Source: Chrysomallon squamiferum
Lineage: Eukaryota > Mollusca > Gastropoda > Neomphalida > Peltospiridae
Direction: 5' to 3'
DNA length: 60,000 bases
NCBI GenBank assembly: GCA_012295275.1
Contig: CM022665.1
Location: forward strand, 36,881,933-36,941,932
The notes under the pieces are model-generated. The model worked only from the letters and a program-made list of their open reading frames with translations. It had not been told where the DNA came from and did not search any database. Shown here piece by piece: positions 42,861-54,200 of the stretch; position 1 is the stretch's first letter; every line of letters starts with the position of its first letter. Position numbers and translations under genes: made by a program.

Positions 42861-45800
42861 CTCTACGAGACCGTTTCCGCATTCCTCCCGATGTATCAAC
42901 ATCACTTGTTCTCTTTCCACCACCATGTTTCAGATGGACCTGTGACTGAGCAGTAAGCTGTAATTTGATTGCACTAGAATTCAACTTAGTCGAAGTTAGC
43001 AGTTTCTTCAGTCCCTTCATTTTCTCACTGCGAAGTTCCAGCTCAACTGGATTGCAATTAGAAAACAAGTCCTCATCAATGTCACGCTCATCTAGTACCT
43101 GCTTCGTTTCTGTCCCTTTCCGACACAACATCATGTCAGCTGGGCTCTCTGCCTTGAGCATTGTCTCAACAGTCAGCCCCATAAATGTGGTCCCATTTGA
43201 CTGAGAACTGAGAAATTCATTTAAATCTACCCGGGGGATCAGGTGTTGTCGACGATGATGTTGTGACTGTAGCTGATGTTGTTGTTGTCACTGATGTTGT
43301 AAATGGCTCACCAACACCTAGCAAGTAGTCTTTATTCAATATAGAAACACCACAAGCTTCAGTGAGGGCTGCAATGTTTGGGTTTGGACTATCATTTTTT
43401 GCATCATCACCAACTTTAGACACCAAGTCCTCAATAGTTGATTTTATTTGTTCCTCCTCAGTCTTTCCATTAAGATAAATACCATCACTCTTACACGTTC
43501 CATTTTCTATTTTCTTACCATCAGATATTTCATCCTTGAAATCATTTATTGTACTTTCCGTTCCTTTTGATTTTTTACGTCCTCTCCTACTCTTTATGTT
43601 ACTGGAAGGTGTGCTACTAACAGATGTATCTTTACCCGTCGACATCATCGCCAACTTCTGAGTTCGTGTCACTATCATTCTCCTCTGCACCCTGAACATG
43701 TACATCCAAAAAAGACCGAACCCGTGGATCAAATTTAGACAAAGAAAACACAAGTTTAACAGCCCAGCCAACGTGAAGTACTGGTGTGGAACTTCCTTCT
43801 TCCCATTCACAAATGCCATCATAGAAACGCAAAATGTCAGCATATACCTCAGGATCAAGAAGCAGAGGAAGTTCTGTTGTGTCCATTTTCCGACACTCAT
43901 TACCTACATCACGCACAATCTTAGGAATCTGTTCATTAGCAATGTCAAGAAACTCCTTATAGATTTCTTCATCCTCACGATTATAATTATATCTGAAAAA
44001 TAAAATACATGTTTTATTACTTATTGGTAAAGAAGTTTAAGAGTGAAAATAATCATGTTTTTATTTCTGTTGCCTATGAAACAATACAGTTCAAGTATAT
44101 ATTACAAGTGAATAAATGTGCAAGAAGATAAAAATTGTCACCACAATTACAGTTGGCAATAAAATAGTAGAAAACATTCAAACACTTGAATGACATCAAC
44201 CTGTCTACAGCAGACTGGTATATGCATTTCTCTGATAAATTAGAACTAATCAGTTCACTGTATCCACAATGTTATAAAAATTAAGGAGAAATGGCAGCAT
44301 CAAGATGTTTTTAAATTTCTCTTAATGTAACACAGAAGTATGCAAAATATATTTAGACTGGTTTTTTCAATATCACCAAAGGTACATCTACATTCAAAAA
44401 TAAAAATATTGCTTTAAAAAGGTTTTATAATACAGTTCCTAATTATTTAGGCAGAATTAAATTCAGTTAAAACTAAGTATGAAAATAACAAAGATATTTG
44501 ATAAAAATGAGGATCAGGCTGTATCAAATATTTCTCTTTTTTTACTTTTTCACTACGGATGTTGCATCAGCCCAAGCTTTGATTGCGCCTTTGTATTGGC
44601 GTTTCCGAGACAGGTAGCCACCAAGGTACGTGTATGGATAAACATGCTGACTGTTGTAATATTTCTGTGTTGCTTTGATAGCTTCATGGAACAATTCTAT
44701 TGGCTGTGGTCGATTTGGTGTTTTACTTATTTCTTCCAAATCACCAAGGTTACCAAGAGCCATAGGGTATCTGAAAATTTGCAGAATTATTTTCAGATGT
44801 GCAAAATTTAAATCTGCCATTAAAAAATAAGCATTTATCAAATCAGTTTACAATATATTTAAGATTTCTTAACAATACCTATAATTTAACTATATTTTTA
44901 AAAACATTTTTTTAGTATTATTTTCTAAACTATTAACTATATAATTTGACCAATTTGCATTTAAAAAAAGTTTCATAAATGGAAATCAGGAAGTAAATAA
45001 GGACATTTATAAATTTACAAAGAACATTTACAAAGACATTTATAAATACATTATTTATACCATTGTACTTCAAATCAACAATCACTTTCATTCTAGAACT
45101 GAAAATATTCGTTGTTAAAAATAAGAATGGGTTGACAAACAAAAGTTCAAAAAATCATTCACAAATACCACTTAACAGAATATATTTTTTCATACAAATA
45201 AAAAATAAATTTTAAAATTTAAGAAGAAGAGAGAAGAAATTTCTAAGGAATACGGTAAAATACCATGCCATGAATTCAAAATATTTCTTATCAGTATGAA
45301 CATCCTACCTTGCCAAATGTCCCTTGTCATAAAGTAACCAAAGTAATTCCTGTAAGAAAAAAAACAAAACAAACTCAGTGATGTATACTCAAGTTAAAAT
45401 TCATTATGTCTAGTTATTTTGTTCAGATTATGCTGTACCTGTGTTAAAAACAACATATCCTTACACCCAGTTCATAAAATTATTTCATTTACAAATTTAA
45501 TTACACTCTGATATAGTTAGTAATCATTTTTCCTTAAAGAAAAAAAAAGTTAAGTATAATCATTTTGTTTAATTAATATCATTATTAATGAAAACATTAG
45601 ATAGAATTACATACTGTCATATACAGTGCAAATAAAAAAGAATTAAATTTTTGTTTTAAAGTTGGTAGATAAACTTAAAGTGTCAGTACTGGTCATGAAG
45701 CATTATCACAAAGTCTGATACCTTCTGATTATTTATTAAGGGGACAAGCTAGGTGAAAAATTGTTTTTGAATTTTTGACATGACCATTAGCAAAAATTAT

Positions 45801-48800
45801 TCAGGTTTCTATTCATACAAGTTAAAAAGCCCAAATAAATTTAATTATGTCCAAAAAAAATGCATTTTGTAAGGTGCCTGTCACTGAAATTTACACATTT
45901 CAGTCAAGTTCTGCGTTTATTTCCTGGTTTAATTTTTGATGGCTGTTTCTCAAAACCTCCATGAAATTTGACATTCTGCATAGCAATGGAAAGCCCTATT
46001 TTTGCTGAGCATTATGGGAACAATGTTCTAAAAATAGATACAAACTCCATCGAGATATTACTTTATTTAGTGCATTTCCTCTCTGAGAATATGAGAGAAA
46101 ATTAAGACATCACATGGCTTGTTGCCACATTCTGATTGGTTAATACTGTGTTTCAGCACTATTTCAAGTGACACTGTTTACATCCATTCATTGATATTTT
46201 CTCCCTTGTGTATTGCTTAAGATTTAAATTTTTGTAAAAAATGATGTCAAAGCAGAAGCTATCTCACAAACAACAATTACAATCTGCACAAAAAAAACTG
46301 CAGAAAACACAAAAGACTGCCAAAACAAGTGAGGTCATTGAGGATGTGGAATCAAGGGCCACTGGAGATCAGAAAGCACCAGGACCTTCCTCATCAACTT
46401 TCAAAAGAAAACTGGAACGTGTTTTGGAAATCAAAGATGAAGATCATTGTCCATTTGTTACTGATGACGGCCGTCTTTTTTTGCAGGTGAAGTGTCTGAA
46501 AAAAATTGTTGAAAATTTGCCATGTTCAGACTCCTCATGTAAACTGTAATGGATCATTAAATAACTGTCATTGTATGTGATCATTTGAAAGGCCCTGATG
46601 TAAATCTGCAGACAGTTTTTGCCACTTGTTAAAAGGTACACAGTGGGACACTGTCATCAAATCTTGTTTAGGCCATGGAAGCATATTTCCTTATATCACT
46701 ATCAGAACAAGAACCATGTCATGATCATTGTCCAAAGGGTCCTTCCAGTGGGTGAACAACCAGGCAGCCATGCTGAAAATGTGGGAACACCACAGTCAAA
46801 GGAAGTTGGGCAGTTTGTTAAGCCAATCTACATTCAACTTGGTGATGAAAACCTGTTACATTGATGTCTGAAAGAAAACCCAAAGTCAGACTTCATGGGA
46901 AAATTCAGAGTGAACAGTGGGGTTGCAGTGGCAGTGAGTGAATTCAGTGAAGGCTGTAAAAAAAGTGCTACCTATTCAGCAGCAGTACTATGTTTACAAA
47001 AGTGAGTGGGGCTGCTATGAAACTAACCATTCAAAGGATTCTGAACAAATCCATATGATAGAAAGAAAATCTGCTGTAATCCAAAAAAGACAGGCAACTA
47101 AGACATTTGAAAAGGATTCAGCAACAGGAAATGCTTGCTGTGATGAAGGTGAACCTTCATATGTAGCTGGCAAATTTTAAATGTGAATATGTGATTATAA
47201 CTTTCAAGTGACAAATGTGAACTAACTTGTTGGAATATACATGAAAAGTTTTTTTTAGATAAATGTTTCAGGGTTTTTTCAGAAATATATAAATACATAG
47301 AGTTATAATAATTATACATAACATCACCCCTGTAGCTAGAGTAAGTGGAAATATAGTTATAGAACTTTATTTGCTGTTTTATCACATTTCGTTTTTTCTT
47401 ACTTTTCTAAATTTTTGGATTTTCGCCACACATCCCTTTAAATAGTCAATGAAAAGGGCTTGCTTTTTAAACTCTTGAATACTTTTAACAACAACTTTAG
47501 CAGTGATAGTGTTGACAGTCCCTCTCATTGTAGTGACCAGTAACAGTCAAAATACACTGAGCTGTGAAACAATCTCCAGGTAACATTATTGGTCGAGGTC
47601 ATTGACTGAATATAATCTGTCTCTTCCACAGTTCAAAGTTTATCATGAGATGATGATACCCACACGAGTAGTGACAAGCTTAATGACACTGTTCTAATGC
47701 ACATAAATCATTACACAAACAGGTTGTATTCATAAGATATGCAGACAGTACATAATTTCCTGTATAAATTACATTTCTTTGAAATAATGGAAACATTCTG
47801 CCTTCATTTTACCTGCTGTAAAGATCCCATTTCCACACTATCAGTAGTTGTGTTGACTGCTGGATTAATTGCGGATACCATTGCTGCCACTTCCATCTGT
47901 CGTGAACAAACAACAGGCTGACCGTTTAGATAGAGCCAGCTCTTCTCGGCAACCCCTATGTTGATTGGCTGACCCCTTTTATCTTCATTCCCTTTTCCTT
48001 CAAAACAATTCACACTATATTTAAATAGATTAAAAAATAAAACTGACAGTAAAATTACTTTCACTAATGTTCCCATGGTTTATTCTCATTATTAACAATC
48101 CCACATTTTGTTATGCTGATAATAGTGACATGTTTACAAATTATGTTCCTGTTGTTTAAAAACAATTCACACTATACCAAAATAAATTAAAATACGACAG
48201 TTGATTCCTTGACATTCTAGTGGTCTGTTTCCTTATAACCAATCTTACAAATACTGACAGTAATTTCATCTAATGAATTATTATGTTTAGACTACTGATG
48301 CTGAGTATTTAAGTAAATTTTTTTAATAAACTTGTATGTATAGCTTCAATTACATGTGACCATATTAAATAATGTTATTCCTCCACATATAATATAATTA
48401 TCAAATATATCATAGATGATCAACAAGTAATAAATTGGGGAGGCTGTGATTAGTATATATTTCTTATCTTTTTTATGGGGAGGGGTGTTTATATAAATAA
48501 ATGTTGTAATGCAAAAGTGTTATTTGATTTGTCCAATCCCTGTAAAATAACTTAGCAAGAAAATTGATATGGAAAACAAACTGTATCCAAGGCAATAAAA
48601 CTGATAGGGTGTTTCCAATTCTTAACTGTGAAAACTAATTAACCAAATATATTAATATCCATGGCACTGTAACTGGTGCTGAAAACTACAAGGAGGGGGA
48701 TGAAAATTTATGGCATCTACAGATAACATTACATATATTTCACTATAAATATGCTTTAGAACTGAAACTGAAATAGCATGAATTAAATCAACAGTATATA

Positions 48801-49006
48801 CAAGATAATTATATCAGTAATCCAAGAGTAATTCCTACCATGCCAGGTGACCTCTGCTGTTTCTGAACCATCTTTCCCAAACACAACCCATGCATGGTCC
48901 TCAGACAATGCAAGATGGACATCATTTATTTTCAAAACCTGACAGGCAGCAACTACAGCTAAAGCAACACCAAAACAGTCCAACTTGTTTCCTGAAAATT
49001 TTAAAA

Positions 49007-49045
<39 letters not shown>

Positions 49046-50046
49046 AACAAAAATAATAAATTACATTGAACAATTTGAAAGCAGAAGATGAATTGCAGAA
49101 ATTCGGTTTTGTATCTTAGATTTGTATTTAATTTTTTTTTTAATTTTTTTTTTTTAAACTTAACTTTTTAAATAAATAAATATAATAAATATGATAACAA
49201 TAATAATGGAACAAAATTTATTTAAAGAAAAACTTGTGATATTTTATTATGATTATTTATCATATTTTAATTATTTTAATTATTATATATATATATATAT
49301 ATATTTCATGTATTAAAAATCCAAAGTTTAGTCACTAGTCGTTCCCAAAATGAGCAGTCAAAATGATGTTCATAAAGGTTACGCAGTGAAACGCTTTACC
49401 CTTAAATTACTAAAACGCATGCGCAATAAACTAAATCCACGATGAGAAATCTGCACCGGATGAAAAAACATTTACTGTTAAATGCGAATTTTAATTATGT
49501 CAGCGCCTGTACTAACCAAATATCAAATATATATCCTCTTCAGTATCGAAAAAGCCACAAATGCTAATTTATATGCAATAAAAAATAGGCCTGAACAATT
49601 TAAATTAACACCTCCACGCAAGACGCATTACCTGTTAGGAAACTGTATAGAGATTGAAGATGGGCTCGGTCTTTATAGTAACTTCGCGTTAAAGAACTCC
49701 ATATGACATCTGAAACCTTCTTCACTAATTCTCGCGTCGTATATTCTTCCGTGAACTGAGATAAGTCAACAGAACCTTTAACGAGTGTAGTGAATTTTGC
49801 GTACAGTGCTTCGACAGTCGATAACTCCACAACTGGAAATATCGGTTCAAGAATTTTTGACCGATCTTCATTTGAAGTGACCGATCGGTTCAGTGTCAGC
49901 GTATTTTCTATACATCCTAACACAATTGATAATAAAGCAAGATTAGGTTCATCTGAATTTTCCAACTGGTCTTTAAACAAAGCAACAACAGACTCTATAC
50001 TCTGGAGCGGGAAATGTCCCTTTTCCTTTGGCCCAAAGCCCGCCAT
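42856..50046 (-). CDS. MEN1: Menin (MEN1 homologue), six exons, two apparent frameshifts in the last exon
   Basis: Menin is the nuclear scaffold of the MLL/COMPASS histone methyltransferase complex and of JunD and LEDGF. Exons (minus): 50046-49632, 48991-48839, 47997-47813, 45349-45309, 44770-44546, 43992-42856; about 717 aa; phases 1, 1, 0, 2, 2. Conserved blocks: [20 protein letters not shown] and [10 protein letters not shown] (exon 1); [39 protein letters not shown] (exon 2); GNEDKRGQ and [13 protein letters not shown] (exon 3); [14 protein letters not shown] (exon 4); [13 protein letters not shown] and [14 protein letters not shown] (exon 5); [33 protein letters not shown] (exon 6); ending with [11 protein letters not shown] and [15 protein letters not shown], then a basic tail (KRSRRE). 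The last exon needs a one-base correction at 43635-43637 and another near 43230-43237. Between them lies a low-complexity insert with a basic RRGRKKSKG cluster and a Thr-rich run, where human menin has its disordered loop. Confidence 0.93.
45738..47439 (+). mobile_element. Degenerate Mutator-like element (MULE) in menin intron 3
   Basis: A 1.7-kb insertion in the 2.5-kb intron, transcribed opposite to menin. The proposed ends, AAGGGGACAAGCTAGGTGAAAA at the left and, reading inwards from the right, AAAGGGATGTGTGGCGAAAA, are an imperfect terminal repeat. No clear 8-9 bp target duplication remains, so the limits are approximate. It encloses a broken Mutator-type transposase ORF. Confidence 0.5.
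46241..47180 (+). pseudogene. Broken Mutator-like transposase, catalytic middle missing
   Basis: The intact N-terminal 102 codons (46241-46549) are basic and Ser/Gln-rich and end in a Cys-containing segment ([20 protein letters not shown] then CSDSSC), as at the start of animal Mutator-like transposases. Further on, in changing frames, [14 protein letters not shown] (about 46820-46861) and [18 protein letters not shown] (about 46891-46950) match the C-terminal third of the family, where CPK..FVG....I.VA.AV..FN.G is typical. The last frame ends [11 protein letters not shown], close to the family's usual C-terminal EG..YAAG.F. Most of the DDE catalytic core is absent and there are several stops and frameshifts. 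The copy is dead. Confidence 0.65.
49013..49042. repeat. Poly-A run in menin intron 1
   Basis: About 30 consecutive A residues just upstream (genomically right) of menin exon 2. Such runs are weak points for read accuracy. Confidence 0.85.
49283..49304. repeat. (TA)n microsatellite
   Basis: About eleven TA units in menin intron 1. Confidence 0.8.
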
Positions 50047-50050
50047 CTTG
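50038..50050 (-). promoter_or_regulatory. TISU/YY1-like element over the menin start codon
   Basis: Reading the minus strand, the start context is CAAGATGGCGGG, matching the TISU consensus SAASATGGCGGC at 11 of 12 positions; the same motif is a YY1 site. TISU marks genes with very short 5' UTRs in vertebrates. Confidence 0.45.
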
Positions 50051-50776
50051 AAACAAAACTTCGACTAATGTCGGCTTGTTACGGTGATACGCATATGTGC
50101 GAAAATGTCCGGAAACAGTAAATACGCAAAAACGAACAGTTTTCATACTTTGTTGTTTAATTTTAAGCAAATGTGATTCTAGATATTATTTTTGTATAAA
50201 TAAAATAAACTGAATGTATAAACTCTAACAGACAAATAAAGATTTTTTTGTGACTACAAATTTGATACTTAAATATATTTTTAACGTTTATTCGTTTTTT
50301 GTGGGTTTTTTAATTTATTTATTTATCTCTGGTAGAAAATAATAGTATATCTATCAAACAGAACAAACTTAACTATTATATTCATTACTATTCAAACTGT
50401 ATATGAATTCGGGGGAAAAAAAAGAACGCGCTGACAAACGTTTGCCTGTTGTGCCCGTAGTTGATGCAAATTATTACCAAAGTTCTATATATTTATAATG
50501 TGCTAAGCAGAATGCATCTGACAACCACATGCATGGGCGTACGACTCAGATTGGCCATACGCTCTTGGCAAAATGTTATTTCTCGTGTAATATATTCTCC
50601 TGTGCAATAACTATGTTTATAATTGGCTATAAAAAATATATATGCAAAAAAGGAAGAGAGTTTAATATCTAGCAGTGGAAGACATTCTCTAAGCAAATTT
50701 AACTATAACCTACTGAAAGGTACATATTTTAAGATAAAATATTAATTGAAAAGTGATACAAACATATACACATTTA

Positions 50777-50797
50777 TGTGCGTGCGTGCGTGCGTGC
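50777..50797. repeat. (GTGC)n microsatellite
   Basis: Five GTGC/TGCG units between MEN1 and CLPTM1. Confidence 0.85.
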
Positions 50798-50918
50798 ATA
50801 GAGAGGCGGATCTATTATGAATCTAACGAATTAAGTTTCAGGGCCAAAAAAACAAGATGGGCCCCTAGAAGCAACTTTAGCCCATATTGTTTAAGATACT
50901 GTGTTTAAATTTTGAGAG

Positions 50919-50949
<31 letters not shown>

Positions 50950-50970
50950 TAGTTTTGGTTTGTTTTTGTT

Positions 50971-51000
50971 GGGGGTTGGGTTTTTGGGGGGGTTTTGGGG
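50971..51000 (+). promoter_or_regulatory. G-quadruplex motif
   Basis: The plus strand carries G5-TT-G3-T5-G7-T4-G4, a textbook four-run quadruplex motif with loops of 2, 5 and 4. It is flanked by (AT)n on one side and a poly-T run of about 30 on the other, 270 bp upstream of the CLPTM1 ATG. Whether it folds or matters is inference. Confidence 0.55.
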
Positions 51001-51002
51001 TT

Positions 51003-51035
<33 letters not shown>

Positions 51036-51219
51036 TATGGTGATCTGTCTTTGAACAAACGCATTAATGAAGAATACACGTTACCCAGACCTCGAAGTTC
51101 CACTACAAAAATTCAAGCTTCAGGGTCCCAAAATGTTGGTCCGCCATTTGACTGGCTTTCTTGTATGTATGAAAGATTTAATTTGTTTCTGACGTGTGAG
51201 ACCACTTTTTTAATCTATA

Positions 51220-51228
51220 ACGGAAGTG
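51220..51228 (+). promoter_or_regulatory. ETS/GABP-type core promoter site
   Basis: ACGGAAGTG, 40 bases upstream of the CLPTM1 ATG, matches the ETS consensus common in TATA-less housekeeping promoters. Its placement suggests transcription starts close by. Confidence 0.45.
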
Positions 51229-51267
51229 CGCAATCGACCGAGTTTGTGGTCTACAAGGAAAAACAAA

Positions 51268-54200
51268 ATGGCAGAAGACAATGTGACTAACTCTTCCAAT
51301 TCAGAACTCGTTGTAACAGAGAGAGATCAAAACAGCCAAGTTCAGAATGGAACTAATCAAAATAACCAGGTTATCTATACATTACAAATAATATAATCAT
51401 TTTGTTGTAAAATTTGGGTAATCTTAAATCTGTAGAATATTGCCGAACCAGACCGCCATGACCGTTAGTAGTAATTAGTAATCTAGGTACGTGACAAAAT
51501 CGTACATTTCGCCATAACCCTACAAATAACACAGTTGGAAAGAGCTTGGACAACCCTTTAAAATGACGCCAAGATCAAGTGAATATGTTGAATATTAAGG
51601 AAGTAATGGTAATTTCAAATCCCGTAATAAGTGATTATTTTCGTCCAGTTAAACACTATTTATAGGTAGGTGTCGCCATAACCCGACAAATAAAATAGTT
51701 CGAAAGGGGTTGGACACCCGTTTAAAATGACGCCAAGATCAAGTGAATATGTTGAACATTAAGGAAGTAGCGGTAATTTCAAATCCCGTAATAAGTGATT
51801 ATTTTCGTCCAATTAAAAACTATTTATAGGTACGTGTTGCCATAACCCGACAAATAAAATAGTTCGAAAGGGGTTGGACACCCGTTTAAAATGACGCCAA
51901 GATCAAGTGAATATGTTGAATATTAAGGAAGTAGTGGCAATTTCAAATCCCGTAATAAGTGATTATTTTCGTCCAGTTAAAAACTGTTTATAGGTACGTG
52001 TCGCCATAACCCGACAAATAAAATAGTTGGAAAGAGCTTGGAAACACCTTTAAAATAACGCCGAGATCAAGTGAATATGTTAAATATTAAGGAAGTAACA
52101 GTAATTTTAAAACCTGTAATAGGTGCTTATTTGTGACCACTTAAAAGCACCATTTAAGACAGTAGAGGAAAAAATTCTGAGAAAAAACAGTGAAAAAAAC
52201 AAACCCAAAACCAAAACAAATTATGATATGAAAATGTGTGTAAAATTTGGTTGAATGACCTGTAAAATTTAATACAACACAAAATAGCATGTTCTTGATA
52301 GATTTGAAAATAAATGGCCATTTTTATGATTTGAAAATCCTAAGACAGTTATGGATGAAAAATGCCAACATAACATTAGGGTATTCATATTCCATAATTT
52401 TTATGTAAGAAATAAATAATTTAAGAAGAATAAGTCAATATAATCCATCCATAAGTCATTAAGTAGGAAGTTTGTTCCACCACAACTCTTTGGCAAACTG
52501 ACGCTGAACTGACCATGTTTCAGCCAGGCTGGATAACAGTTGTGTGAATTGTCATTTAAAAAAAAAAAAAAAAAAAAAAAAGGAATTTCAAAGACAGTAA
52601 GATGAAAATCAATTTAATATGTCCACCTACATTTCATTTGTGTCAATATCCAAGTTAAAAAACATGAGACAGTGAAATTTAGCAAATTGTGCGTGACAAT
52701 TATCTGCACATACCTACATCTAGGCATTAAAAAAGGTGAATACTTCTCTATTCCAAAACTAATTTGAACTCTAAATCAGGTATTTAATGTTTTTGAGCAA
52801 AATGTTATCAAAATTTGTCATCAAAAGTTGTTTGAGAGTATAGATTGTAAACAAACTGTTATTGCCTTATGTTAGGTGTTATGATCAAATAATACCATTT
52901 CATTGGATGTTTATTTTTATGCAACTTCAGGAGAATAAGTTTTTGTAATTTAAACTATACATAATTAATTAATTAACTTTAGCTAAGGTATAATTTTAAT
53001 ATCACACAGTGAACTTGGTATCTGGAACATTTTATAGATTTGTCATGCTTTTTAATAAGATATGATAATTTAATGAACTATGATCACAGTGTTTGTTTCT
53101 ATAAAGCTTGAAACTCTAGGTCAAAATTACAGGGCTTTACATCATAAATGTGGTATAATTTTAATTATTTTATTATTATTATTTTTTTTTTTTTTTCAAG
53201 CTCTTTCCTGTGATGCAGTAATAAGATAAATTTGGTGACTTATTTTTTTTAAAATATAAATATAAACTATACAAAAAAACCCAAAGAAGATAGAGTTCAA
53301 ATGAATTTGACATACATAACCACACATGTACATTTTTATATATATATATATATACCTTTCTGAAAACACAGAACTGGAAATAAACTCCATATTTGTGTAT
53401 TTTCAGATTTCCAAACTTGGCTAAACATAATCAACATAATTCTGTTAACTGACATTTAAATTGATAATGCATATTTGACACGATACGCATTTGTAGGGAA
53501 AAACAAATGCCACTTAGTGAACTTAAAAAAGTTTAGTTTAATTCAGCAATTCTTTCAGATCTATCAGCAGTTGTCATATGTTAGGTAAAAATGCCATATT
53601 GCATATGCACCTACATATATTTTGTTTCACTTAATCAACAACACATTGTTTTGTATTTCGATAGAGTTAAATATTGCTTGACTATTCCAGTGCTTTCAGT
53701 TTTCAAAGGCTGATCTCTAATAAAATCTGTGACTGCAAAATGACTTTGAGAAATAGAGGTTTATGACTTATAGCTTTTGAATTTTCAAAGGTCATTATTA
53801 CTTGTATATAGGAGCTTGGCCAGGACTAAATTTTCACTTAAAGAGTTAGATGGGTCTGGATTTTTTTATTTCCACTGAATGTTTGTTTGGGTGTATGTGT
53901 GCCTATTATTTTTATTTATTCATATACACAGAGTTCAAGCTAGACTTTATAAAGCAGAGAACTCGCTAAATACTGTAAGAGATGGCAGACCTGCCCATCT
54001 CTTACAGCTTACAATGAGTTCACCTGTCATTCGTCAGCAACAGGAGTATTTTTGACAAACAAGTAACTTGAACATTGTTCACAGAACTTGTACCTTGAAC
54101 ATTTTCTGTACCAACCCTTTGTTTAACTTGCACCAGTTATGGCGACTTCCGCCACCCCTTTCATAAATGCTGGGGAGATCACTGTAAAGTTACTTTTCCC

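Larger units (their letters stand above)
50047..51267. promoter_or_regulatory. Bidirectional intergenic region between MEN1 and CLPTM1
   Basis: The two start codons are 1.2 kb apart and divergent. CpG-containing stretches lie next to each start (50040-50130 and 51080-51260). The middle holds a (GTGC)n microsatellite, an (AT)n tract, a G-rich quadruplex motif and a poly-T run of about 30. An ETS-type site lies near CLPTM1. Confidence 0.5.

Noticed and set aside
43600-43640. Mini-introns of 19 or 34 bp (GTAAAG...TTAG or ...TTCCAG) as the explanation of the first menin frame change
   Set aside because: Their lengths would restore frame, but they are too short for normal animal splicing and would delete plausible sequence; a one-base indel is simpler.
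43698-44003. Plus-strand 101-codon ORF opposite the menin last exon
   Set aside because: Shadow of the menin coding sequence on the other strand.
47382-47528. Minus-strand 48-codon ORF with natural-looking codons in menin intron 3
   Set aside because: It crosses the inferred MULE boundary and matches nothing I recognise, so it is probably chance.
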